A DNA stretch of 64,000 nt from Dendrolimus kikuchii (GCA_019925095.2 CM034391.1:2383051-2447050), one strand, 5' to 3'; shown: positions 55,901 to 64,000, counted from the stretch's first letter. The notes: a model not told the origin generated them from the letters alone. Numbers and translations: made by a program.

Positions 55901-56232
55901 ATTTCTCTTATGGATAAAATCAGAAATGAGGACATCCGTAAGAGAACGAAGGTAACTGACATAGCTCGCAAAATTAGCAAGTTGAAGTGGCAGTGGGCCG
56001 GTCACGTCTGTCGCAGGACCGACGGCCGATGGAGCAAACGAGTCCTGGAGTGGAGACCACGTCTCGGCAAACGTAGCGTAGGACGCCCTCCAGCCCGGTG
56101 GTCTGACGACCTGCGCAAGATCGCCGGCAGGGGCTGGATGAGGAAGACGGGAGACCGGGATATGTGGCGCGTACTTGGGGAGGCCTACGTCCAGCAGTGG
56201 ACTGAGAGTGGCTGAAGAAGAAGAAGAAGAAG
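52996..56232 (+). mobile_element. Full-length RTE-clade non-LTR retrotransposon
   Basis: Bounded by a perfect 11-bp duplication ATTTTCTTAAT (52985-52995 and 56233-56243). It begins GGGGGGTAAGGGG, has a 5' leader of about 210 nt, one 1002-codon ORF and a (GAA)n tail starting at the stop codon, so there is virtually no 3' UTR. This compact layout is typical of RTE elements (family knowledge). Full length, exact TSD and unbroken frame make it the best candidate for a recently active element in this window. Its codons are markedly GC-richer than the surroundings. Confidence 0.93.
53207..56215 (+). CDS. RTE-clade ORF2: AP endonuclease plus reverse transcriptase
   Basis: Nicks target DNA and reverse-transcribes element RNA at the nick. 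Endonuclease (about residues 57-300): TLATYNGRTIR (N64), LGLSEVRREG (E93), QVYAPTSAHPDEEVE, VVMGDFNAKVG (D200, N202), NEIDFIMADKK and TGSDHRLVRG (D292, H293), the full APE set. RT (about 510-790): GRAPGDDGITTELLKAG, NYRPISLLSHVYKLFSRVI, AGFRKGYSTVDHI, FVDYEKAFDS (D650), RRGVRQGDVISPKLF, LRFADDIVVF (D750, D751), LGMNLDKTKVMF and YVYLGQKI. C-terminus (about 860-1002): YGAETWTL, WQWAGHVCRRTDGRWSKRVL, SVGRPPARWSDDLRK. All catalytic residues are present and no frameshift is visible. I kept the first ATG (53207); M7 (53225) has an equally good context. Length about 1000 aa is normal for RTE. Confidence is high on clade and integrity, not on activity. Confidence 0.95.
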   Translation: MPSVVTMAFPPNMKRKHRPWPLVPGGPASPGYGSGRGNYGEEGARNLRVTGGCQRNQLTLATYNGRTIRLDNHLAELEVELSHIKWHILGLSEVRREGEDTITLESGHLLYFREGDKASQGGVGFLVNKSLVNNVVEVSSVSNRVAYLVLKLTNRYSLKVIQVYAPTSAHPDEEVEAMYEDITKAIHGTTSAHYNVVMGDFNAKVGVQECDEPKIGPYGLGRRNHRGQMLVNFLEMQGLFLMNSFYKKKLQRRWTWQSPDTVTKNEIDFIMADKKHIFRDVSVVNRFNTGSDHRLVRGTLNIDFKAERLRLIKSNLRPTPPQIILGSEQFQLELQNRFESLETTGDVDEITDNVVKTMRELGRSHFPPMRRSKRSELSTETLDLMRMRREMPSTLFASPEHRALSKRIRKLVRRDLRCSNTRAIQAAIEQNRGSKVFLKPLGRSHLAKVRTADGRELTSHSEILAEVERFYGRLYSSRAERPSVQGANDPRAPLTRHYTEDIPEVDIGEIRTALGQLKNGRAPGDDGITTELLKAGGIPILKALAELFNSVILRGTVPRAWTKSAVVLFFKKGDKTLLKNYRPISLLSHVYKLFSRVITNRLARRLDEFQPPEQAGFRKGYSTVDHIHTVRQIIQKTEEYNQPLCMAFVDYEKAFDSIETWAVLESLQRCRIDWRYIEVLRCLYDAATMTVQIQDRRAKPIPLRRGVRQGDVISPKLFTNAMEDVFKTLEWNERGININGERISHLRFADDIVVFAETLEGLTDMLNSLNESSRRVGLGMNLDKTKVMFNEHVMPRPVNVDGSPLEVVQEYVYLGQKIQVGKHGLEREANRRIQLGWAAFGNLRHVFSSTIPQCLKTKVFEQCVLPIMTYGAETWTLTAGLVYKFKVAQRAMERAMLGISLMDKIRNEDIRKRTKVTDIARKISKLKWQWAGHVCRRTDGRWSKRVLEWRPRLGKRSVGRPPARWSDDLRKIAGRGWMRKTGDRDMWRVLGEAYVQQWTESG

Positions 56233-56358
56233 ATTTTCTTAATTAAAACATATATTTTATTTCATTCTACCCTCTTTATTTCTGGACTGAAAATATCTTG
56301 AAAACTTTTTTCTATCGTTTATGTACAGTGACAATGTTTAAAGAATTAGTTGTTTTAC

Positions 56359-56560
56359 TAGCATGTGCCAGTGAAACTTCGTCCGCGTTGACGTCGACGT
56401 GGTTCTTAGTGAATTGTAACGGCAGCGCCAAGGATAAAAGTTATCTTAAATGTTGATTCGGGATATAAGCTAATTCTGTGTGAAGTTTCATTTAAATCCG
56501 TTCAGTAGTTTTCAAGTGCTGCTCTAGTAAATAGATGGGCAGACAGAAAAAAGTAAAAGT
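56359..56560 (-). mobile_element. Helitron-like element H16, partial
   Basis: ACTAGCATGTGCCAGTGAAA then CTTCGTCCGCGTTGACG at its CTAG end; GGATATAAGCTAATTCTGTG and CGTTCAGTAGTTTTCAAGTG inside. Opposite end not resolved. Confidence 0.55.
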
Positions 56561-57471
56561 TACATTTTTGGATTTTGCTGTTTCGAAAAACTCCTTTGAT
56601 TTTTTTAAAATTCATAGCAAAAACTCGGTCCGTTTACAGGAAATGATATTATACTATAAATTTTCAGTTTTCTTATTTAAAGTTTATGAATATGTTTAAT
56701 TAATAAAGTTTTCATTTTAGGTGAAATAATTAACAATTTTGGAACTAAAAAATGATAATGCCGGGTTTGTATTAGGCCCATTTCTATGGCTGCAAGCAGG
56801 AAAGTGGGCAGCGCAAGTATGTAAATTCGTGTTGCAAATTATCCTCGTAACTTTCTTCATCACTTCATTTGTCACTTCCTTCATCATGTCCCTCGTCATT
56901 TTTCTACCACTTTTATATTTGCTGCTGTGATAAAGGGCGTTGTTTCCATGAGATAGACGAATATAGAAAGATGACATATTTTTGGGGCCGCTGTTGCATT
57001 TCATTAACAAACGTCGTCATGTAAACGCCAACGAAGATTTACTAGCACGACTAGTTAATTAGAATTGATGTAAGCTCTACACTACAAGAAAAGTTTTTGC
57101 ATCCCATCATTACTAAGGCTTCCAAAGTTCCAAGACCTCCCTAAGCCAGTTATACGGTGATATACTACTTTTTTCGCCCCTATCTCTCGTGGGAATAATC
57201 GTTTCCAAGGGACTCTGGGGCACTAAGCAAGCATAAATCTCGAGGAGCTTATTTTGTTGAGGTCAGACGTGGTCCACGACTTATACGGAATTTGCAATTG
57301 ATTTATTGCAAGTATAGTGTTTAGTTTTTATATATACCTATACCTACTGGTCCTTTTTTATATACCTGTAGGTATAGTTTATATAGTTTGTGGGTATATA
57401 TAGAATAAGTACCTACTGGTTCTATATATACTCACAAACATAAACTTGGTCTAATTATTCACCCATTATAA
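56561..57471. other. No gene; two AT-rich hairpins
   Basis: 57338-57377 pairs CTATACCTAC with GTAGGTATAG, and 57385-57446 pairs AGTTTGTGGGTATATATAGAA with TTCTATATATACTCACAAAC. They share the ACCTACTGG loop sequence and may be duplicates. Otherwise unrecognised. Confidence 0.5.
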
Positions 57472-58091
57472 TGTTACGAGTTGCAGGACTCGAAATAAAA
57501 TGCCGTTGGAATCACTATAGAATTTGTTAGAACTATACAAACAGAGTTATGAATGTCAAAGAAGCAAGTGAGGTGTGTAAGAATGGGCCTAAATGGCGCT
57601 CTGTTGTTCGTGCCTACCCCGCAAGGGAACTGGCGTGAAGTTATGTATGTATGTATGTATGTATACAAACATGTATAACACAGGTACAAATATAACTGAA
57701 CGCAATCAGTTCAAACGTATTGCACGATTCAATAACACGCGCCAAAGTCCGTCACTAAATAGATTACCGTATGTAGTACACACGTCTTGCTCCGCTAGTG
57801 CTTATCGCTTGACCGCCGATCTCTCCATTGGGCCATTGCTTTATACTGCACCGATACAATACGGCTGCCAGCCCGCGTAGATCGGATTTCTTAGAATCAG
57901 TTCGACACACCTGTCTAATGACTGCCATAAAAGATGACAATACACAATGGACTGTTTTTCTAATTACAAATTTTAAACACAAAGTAAACAAAAGAAGACA
58001 GTCATAAATAGTTTCAATGTTATCAGCTCAAACGCCGGCAGGTAGTAAATGTGCTTTGTCTATAGGTATGCAGGTGGCCCAAATTGTAACA
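57472..58091 (-). mobile_element. Solo LTR (copy LTR3) with a family A insertion
   Basis: Ends TGTTACGAGTTGCAGGA and AAATTGTAACA, duplicated target ATAA at 57468-57471 and 58092-58095. Without the 118-bp insertion and its 10-bp duplication it is about 490 bp, matching LTR1. Confidence 0.88.
57544..57661 (+). mobile_element. Family A copy A21
   Basis: Short 3' end inserted in LTR3; TSD TATACAAACA at 57534-57543 and 57662-57671. Confidence 0.9.
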
Positions 58092-58606
58092 ATAATCTAT
58101 TATATATGGCCATTATAATAAACATTGGTTTAAATATGTTTGTTAAGACATATCTAATGGGAGTTTTAAATTTTTTTGCTATTAAACTTCGGATACAAGG
58201 GTGGGGTGAGATCATTAAAGAAGAAAGAAAGAAAAAATTAGAATTAAAGACATTTGTTAACTTTCATTTAATTAAATTTTCGAAATCAAAAATGAGTTAA
58301 TTTGGGCTTTCAATGTATGATTGAGTTTAAAAAGTAAAATAACGTATAATTAGAACTACCTAACATAAATATAAATTAATCAAATAAAGAATAACAAAAT
58401 ACATCCAAATTTCAATAGAGAAGATGGTTGGCAAGTACCACCTGTTTGGGATTCGATCATAAGAACTATTAAGACCCAAACTGAGCAAAAACCAACTACC
58501 AGACCTCAAGACACTGTGAGCTCTTTCTGCGTACACCGGAACACAAACCAACTTGACTGATAATTTCTTTTATTTTTCCTTCCACCCATTTTAATATTAT
58601 ATAAAA
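58092..58606. other. No recognised feature
   Basis: AT-rich; a lysine-rich 80-codon frame at 58049-58300 has no family resemblance. Confidence 0.5.
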
Positions 58607-58943
58607 CTAGCGGCCCCGGCAGACGTTGTCCTGCTCTGAAAAAATAAAAATCTAGGACCCGATCCCAGCGCCACCTACCGATTTCAACTGTGGATTTAAA
58701 CCACCCGGGAACCCACTCAAACACACAAAAACAAAATCACCAAAATTGGTCCAGGGGATTAGAAGGATTCTAGAATCCGATCTCAGCGCCACCTACCGGT
58801 TCCAACGGGATAAAAAGTATCTTATGTCCGTCTCCTGGTTCCAAGCTACCTCCCACCAATTTTCAGCCAAATCGGTACAGCCGTTCTTGAGTTATAAATA
58901 TTGTCACTAACACGACTTTCTTTTATATATAATATATAGAAGA
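58607..58943 (-). mobile_element. Helitron-like element H17 (minisatellite family)
   Basis: CTAG at 58607, hairpin GGCAGACGTTGTCCTGC, then CAGCGCCACCTACCG twice (two 118-bp-type units) and GCCAAATCGGTACAGCCGTT, with the ACACGACTTTCTTTTATATA start. Complete sister of H9. Confidence 0.72.
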
Positions 58944-58949
58944 TATTAG

Positions 58950-59060
58950 ACTAGGCATGTTTGCTGAAGAGTTACTTGCGCCGCTTCTTCTCTTCAAGCA
59001 AAAGCATGTTGCGAAGCGGTAGTAAATTAAATTAGTCTCCCATAGAGTAAATAATAACCA
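58950..59060 (+). mobile_element. Family E-like fragment (copy E4)
   Basis: GCTGAAGAGTTACTTGCGCC, stem CCGCTTCTTCTC...GCGAAGCGG and AGTAAATTAAATTAG; a diverged relative of family E. Confidence 0.55.
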
Positions 59061-59961
59061 TAAACAAAATTAAAACTAAATAATTAAAATGATCAAGTTG
59101 GCGGTAGGCTAAATAAAACTTTAACAATACTCGTTGCCACTTAATAACATCTTTGTCTTCCGTGATCACGGCAACTGAAAAGTGGCCGAAACGCCGGAAT
59201 AACAAAAATCAAATAAATTACCGCGCTTAAAACCGTTCAAACGTAGTTTTATTATAAATATAAATTACCTAAATACAAGCCAAACTCTCTCTTACACCAT
59301 CTCCCAATTATTTGGGCACAATATGTCTATTCTTTCGAATTATAATGTTCCAGATGCATCTAACAGTAACCCTTTCCTAAGTCTCCATATTTGCGATGTT
59401 TGACGTCTTCAGCTGAACCGGCGACGTTGCCAGCCCCTGACCTTGATGTTGGAAGATGTGTTGGGACTTGTGTTTATACACAAGTCACATTCCTACACTA
59501 GAACCCGCCCCAAAAAGAGTTGATTGAATGTTGGAGTATTTCCATAAAAATAAAAAAGGGCTACTAGCGCCATCTGTGTTTGGAGCGCGTGATACAGTAT
59601 ATTCTTGTTCCATGTTTAAAATTCAAAACATAATTCAATGGAAAAATTTTAGTAGCAACATGATGTGTTATCTCTTAGTTGCGGTTGTCAGGTTTTCAAC
59701 TATAACGCTATTGTTGAAACCACGTTCTATTGTAGTGAACGGGACAGATAAAATGTAACCGCTTTGTTAAACAAATTTAAAGGGAATCCTTATAGTGAAA
59801 AATAGAATAAACTAATCTGTTTACAGTTTATTATTCATATATGTCTTTCAAAACCACAGGCTATATAAATGTCCCGGAAGTTTGGGGGGAAGGGGGGGGG
59901 GGGGTGTTTAGGCCGTAAGAAGGTCAACACGTAGAGGCCCCTTAACGAATTCAATATTAAC
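59061..59961. other. Unrecognised, with one dispersed repeat and a G run
   Basis: 59155-59255 (CCGTGATCACGGCAACTGAA, AAGTGGCCGAAACGCCGG) matches 22540-22640. 59360-59480 has GACCTTGATGTTGGAAGATG, reminiscent of the end of G3. 59884-59906 is a 13-G run preceded by GGGGGGAAG. Confidence 0.5.
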
Positions 59962-60365
59962 GTGGCGTGACACTGACCGGCGACTATCTCTGTCTACACC
60001 ATATATTTTATCCGTGCAGGAATGGAGAAAGAATACAATTTCCGGCGGCCTGTCGTAAGAGGCGACAAAACAACCCACAGCCAGGTGGTAGGGTATTTGC
60101 TCGACTGGATGGCGACCACCCCTGGTCTAGAGTATACCGCCATAACAACCTTGTGTTGTGTTCCGGCATTAGTGAGCAGGTACCAGTTTCCCTTAAGAGA
60201 GCAGCAGCGCATGTGTAGCACCTTTGGTGTTACAAATGTCCATAGGCGATGGTAACCGCTTTCCATCAAGTGGGCCGTCTGCCTGTCTGCTGAACTCCTG
60301 CAATAAAAATAATAATAATAATGTAGCGTGACACTGACCGGCGACTATCTCTGTCTACACCATAT
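59962..60365 (+). mobile_element. Family B copy B16 within a 44-bp direct duplication
   Basis: B16 runs 60010-60303 and is followed by an (AAT)n tail to 60322; it lacks some 15 nt after GAATACAATTTCC. On both sides stands the same roughly 44-bp sequence GTGGCGTGACACTGACCGGC...CTACACCATATA (59962-60005, 60323-60365) with one difference. The flank itself is part of the dispersed repeat at 15473-15520. Confidence 0.85.
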
Positions 60366-60989
60366 ACTTCACAAAAGAACAAGCCTCGGTCAGTATATGA
60401 CAATTGTAGACAATGAGAATAAAACTTATCGGGCTATTGGGATGAACTGTGTAGTGGAACTAGGGATCTGGGTTGTAGGGACTATGGCGTCTACCCGACG
60501 TAATGTTCGGAAATCATGGTAAAAATTGGCAGACGGCGACGCGCCGCTCTCTACATGGGCTTCAAAAGAATGCCGTACAAGAATAGCGACATGGGTTACA
60601 GTATATTATTATTGATGTGCTCGATTACGTTTCTCTACTATGGTCCTAGTGTTCAAAGCTAGTTGCCCTCGAAGCGTGCCCTTCGGAACTGGGCATCTTA
60701 TTTTATCGCTCGAGTACAGTAGACAAGCTGGCTCGCCTATTGACATTTGCAACACCAGGAACCCGGATGTTCCATTGAACACTGATAATAATAATTGTAT
60801 CGACTTTGCCGAATTCACAAGATCCACGAAAGTCACGCTGAGGGTCCAAATGACTGTTGAGTCTTCCGAATGCTTCCTGGTCTTCTTTTGTGTGTATTAC
60901 TTGATTCGGAAACTGTTTGTATACTTGACCAATTGATATTGACCATACATGCCGGTGGCTACTACTAAGAGGATCATCGTCTCTATCTT
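60366..60989. other. No gene recognised; possible B remnant
   Basis: 60712-60757 (GAGTACAGTAGACAAGC, TATTGACATTTGCAACACCA) may be the last trace of a reversed family B copy. The rest is unrecognised. Confidence 0.4.
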
Positions 60990-61330
60990 AACGTGGTAGA
61001 GCCGGTAAAGGGGCCTCGAGCTGTTGCTCTTTGCCCCGGTCTATTCGCGGGGGGCAACTACCCCCCGGTAATGAGATACGGGAGCCGCCAGAGACATAGG
61101 GGAGTGTTGGCAGGCTCGCGTCGGCCAATCAGCGGCTTTCGGTGGCCATCACGGGCTTCGCGTTGGCTCCGTCTGCGGCATGGTTGGCCAGTCTGCGGCT
61201 TTCGATGGCCATCTCGTGCCGGTGGCTCGCATCGCACTCGCTAAGGTACTACTTTTAAGCAGACGCTTAGCTGCTAATCGAGCGAGCTACACATTCGCGG
61301 TAAGCGGGGCGTGGGGGTATGGGAGTTTCC
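60990..61330. repeat. GC-rich patch with short internal repeats
   Basis: Internal duplication of CAGTCTGCGGCTTTCGATGG-like sentences (61125-61160 and 61185-61220). Probably part of a GC-rich LINE such as the 400-1170 patch, which shares GCAGACTGGCCAAC in complement. No domain found. Confidence 0.4.
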
Positions 61331-61904
61331 GGGGGTGACTCTGTCCACAACATCTAGTATATCTCATAACGAGACATGGTGTTTAGATTATGATGAATTT
61401 ATAAAACTTCATTCGTGTAGGTTAATTTCGTTTGTGTAACGCTGCACTGGACATCCGGTAGTCCGGAAATACAGGCATTTGTTATGCAGAGCCACTTAAT
61501 TCAGCTAAACTCCATTATCTTTATAATTTATACTGCACTTGTTACAGTCTACTTACTGTGTGTGTAAAAATCTATGAATTTAATATTAGGAGCTTAGACC
61601 AAACTAGAAAGACGGAGTCTCGGATTTTCAAAGTGAAGTGATTTCCACATCCTTGTATTGCCGCTTTCCTAGCAAATAAATTCTTTTATTCCTTTTTTTC
61701 TTTCTACACACGTCTCATGTTTATGGGACCAATGTAACCAAAAGGACAAATCGGGATATGTTGTATGAGGCGGAATAAAAAAAGATTTTTCGATACACTG
61801 GCCGATTGTCCTTTGTGGACATATATAGGTACAAATCTGTTATTCACGATCAGTATTGTTTATGAATATAATCTATAAAATAATAAATTAGTTTTTTTTT
61901 TATA
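61331..61904. other. No recognised feature
   Basis: AT-rich, no frame or repeat recognised. Confidence 0.5.
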
Positions 61905-62133
61905 ATCGGCAGACAAACAGATACATTGTATATTCCCAAATTAAGCAAGTTACGCTTGTGTTATGGGTAATATACATCGGACTACTCTGGGGCCGATCCC
62001 AGACACCCAGACCATAGTAAATAACGGAGAAAGTACGTTTCCGAAATTTACTATACCAGGAATCGAACCCGGAACCTCTGCGTTGCAGTGAGGTACGCCG
62101 GCAAAGGCTTAGCCCGCTCAACCACAGAGTTTT
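61905..62133 (-). mobile_element. tRNA-derived SINE
   Basis: - strand: CTCTGTGGTTGAGCGGGC (A-box TGGTTGAGCGGG), B-box GGGTTCGATTCC at 62070-62059, body CCGATGTATATTACCCATAA and tail ending near 61910. Longer 3' body than the copy at 28806. Confidence 0.8.
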
Positions 62134-62244
62134 GTTTTTTTAAAAGGCTTTTCAGTTCAGGCGTTCCCCCATAACATAGTTAGGATTCTTATTTAGAGCT
62201 CTTTTGAGTCAGTTGTTAAATACACATTACAATTATACATATTA

Positions 62245-63202
62245 TTACGTGCGAGCGGGGGCTACGCACTTAGGTTTGGAAGTAAACATCAGTTTTGTTG
62301 CCCCTTGATGCATAAGTAACAACGTTCTGCCCTGACGGTTTGATGTCTCACTCACAATACTGTCGCCGATATTGCGTAGACCACCTCCTGCTACTGCAGT
62401 GCTCACCTAGGAATTTACTGCGCGTAGCTCGCTTCCGGACATCCTCTTAAGCTACGCTAAACTCCTCCTTCAATGAACTGCCCATTAAACTTTTCACTAA
62501 ACTCACTACTAACTCTCCACTAAACTTCCCACTAAACACCTCACTGTCTTATACTTAACTCTTCTCCCAATTCTCTCGTATCGCACTTGCCGCTTTGCTG
62601 TCTTCAACCGAAATACTCCCTTACGCTGCTTATATACCCGGAAGAATCTTCTGGAACCCATAATTTCGATCTTCTTTTCGTTATTGTTTTATTAATAGTC
62701 TATCCGTTTCTAAACATCTATCTTTGTCTTTTCCTTCCACAGTAAGACAGACAGTAAATAAAAGAATAATAATATAATGCGCGCCTACCGGGGAATTCAG
62801 TTAAAGACAGCGAAGCGACAAGTGCGATACGAGAGAGTTGGAACAGAAGTTTAATAGAAGATAGTGAGAAGTTTACGGATTTGGAAGAGGAGTTCAGTAG
62901 AAGAGTTTAGTGGGTAGTCGAGTGAAGGAGGAGTTTCGCATAGTTTAAAAGGGGATCCAGGAGCGAGCTACGCGCAGTAAATTCGGAGGTGAGCACTGCA
63001 TCAGCAGAATGAGGAGATGGGCTACGCGATATCATTGACGGTCTTGTGAGTGAGACATCTTATCGTCAGGACAGTGCGTTGTGCGTGTAGGGTCGACCCT
63101 GCAGAGAAGAACACGTACGGCTGTGTAAGTCAATAAAAGCATTTAGTTAAAAATCTGCTGTTGCCTTCCAATTCTAAGTGCGTACCCCCGCTCGCACGTA
63201 AC
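62245..63202. repeat. 0.96-kb foldback with arms of about 400 bp
   Basis: Outer ends TTACGTGCGAGCGGGGGCTA and, complemented, GTTACGTGCGAGCGGGGGTA. Inward the arms keep matching: GATGTCTCACTCACAA, GCAGTGCTCACCT, GAATTTACTGCGCGTAGCTC, ACTCCTCCTTCA, CTCTCGTATCGCACTTG. The loop (about 62650-62790) is AT-rich. Right arm carries AATAAAAGCATTTAG near its end, so two inverted LTRs are an alternative to a foldback transposon. Confidence 0.85.
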
Positions 63203-63229
63203 AGTATATACGGTACTTATATCATTTCT

Positions 63230-63420
63230 TTTTTAAATATTTTTGTCTGTCTGTCTGGGTTTTCAGACTAATCTCTTAAACGGCTGGAACGATTTTGACG
63301 GGACTTGATGATGTTATAAGTAGTAACTTATAACATCATCAAGTCTCACTCAGCTAGTCACTAATAAATATGTCGTTGTTATAGCAACAACGCAAACGAA
63401 GTTTCGCTGGCGCATTCTAG
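63230..63420 (+). mobile_element. Helitron-like element H18 with a perfect 19-bp hairpin
   Basis: CTGTCTGTCTGGGTTTTCAG start, ends GGCGCATTCTAG before T. Inside, 63302-63345 is a perfect inverted repeat, GACTTGATGATGTTATAAG and complement around a 6-nt loop, and GTTGTTATAGCAACAAC is a second hairpin. Confidence 0.6.
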
Positions 63421-63477
63421 TAAATAATGCCACACTTAGAGTCAGATAATGATTCATTTATCTTATAATAATAACAG

Positions 63478-63760
63478 CTCCTAATTGTCCCACTCCTGGA
63501 CTCTGGCGTCTAAATTTCTTAGGGGAACGGATACTATACTCGTCACGCTTTTTCAAGCTGGTTTGGTGGGTTTGACACAACAGTTATCTCGATGTGCAGG
63601 TTTCATCACGATGTTTTAGTTCACCGTTATTACCACGTGGTAATTATAATAATTGTAATAATATACATTGGGTCTGAAAACTGCCTAAGCAGTGCATGCT
63701 TTTCGGCCAATATTCGAACTCATGTCCTTCTAATTTGGGATGCGAGTGTTGTCATCAGTA
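63478..63760 (-). mobile_element. tRNA-derived SINE-like repeat
   Basis: Same order as 13070-13540: B-box-like GAGTTCGAATATT (complement, 63705-63717), body with AACATCGTGATGAAACCTGC, tail near the TAATAATAA at 63465. Confidence 0.6.
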
Positions 63761-63766
63761 AGCTTT

Positions 63767-64000
63767 TTTTTTATTGCAGGAGATCAGCAGACAGGCAGAC
63801 GGCCCACTTGATGGAAAGCGATTACCATCGCCTATGGACATTTGCAACACCAAAGTTGCTATAAATGCGCTGCTGCTCTCTTAAGGGAGACTGGAACCTG
63901 ATCACTAATGCCGTAACACAACTCAAGGTTGTTATGGCGAGATACTTTAGACCAGGGGTGGTAGCCATCCAGTCAGGCAAATGCCTTACCACCTGGCTAT
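63767..64000 (-). mobile_element. Family B copy B17, cut by window end
   Basis: Poly(T), TTGCAGGAGATCAGCAGACA to CCTTACCACCTGGCTAT at the window border. Confidence 0.85.

Overview
The window looks like a repeat-dense, intergenic stretch of an AT-rich insect genome, most probably a butterfly or moth. The evidence is the TE spectrum: Helitron-like repeats ending in CCGCGACTTCGTCCGCGTGG-type modules, LINEs carrying a CCGCTTC...GAAGCGG stem, tRNA-derived SINEs, an RTE-clade element, and SINE/LINE tails typical of Lepidoptera. I found no convincing host protein-coding gene, no rRNA and no functional tRNA. The only long intact reading frame (1002 codons, 53207-56215) is the endonuclease/reverse transcriptase of an RTE-clade retrotransposon.

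Layout. 1-2 kb: tails of a non-LTR family, called A here (21 copies in the window, ending in ATGT repeats), and a GC-rich LINE scrap. 2.1-8.9 kb: a large imperfect palindrome of about 1.2-kb arms, whose right arm was opened by several insertions and whose centre holds two Helitron-like repeats. 9-16 kb: a diverged local duplication, MITEs, SINEs and LINE tails. 16-36 kb: Helitron-like repeats in four families, many copies of a roughly 310-bp poly(A) retroposon (family B), GC-rich LINE tails (families C and D), and a solo LTR. 36-50 kb: denser A, B and Helitron copies, a 118-bp tandem array inside a Helitron, a second solo LTR, and a LINE tail hit by three later insertions. 50.2-56.2 kb: the most structured part. 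A Helitron was hit by a hAT element, which was hit by a family A retrotransposon; the product was tandemly duplicated with a 418-bp period and then neighboured by a full-length RTE element. 56-64 kb: a third solo LTR, a 44-bp duplication flanking a B copy, SINEs and a 0.96-kb foldback structure.

Interactions between parts are those of transposons: target-site duplications give the insertion order at many places, and nonautonomous copies greatly outnumber potential autonomous drivers. Within the window only the RTE element could encode a working enzyme; the hAT fragment, family A copies and other LINE tails are truncated or broken.
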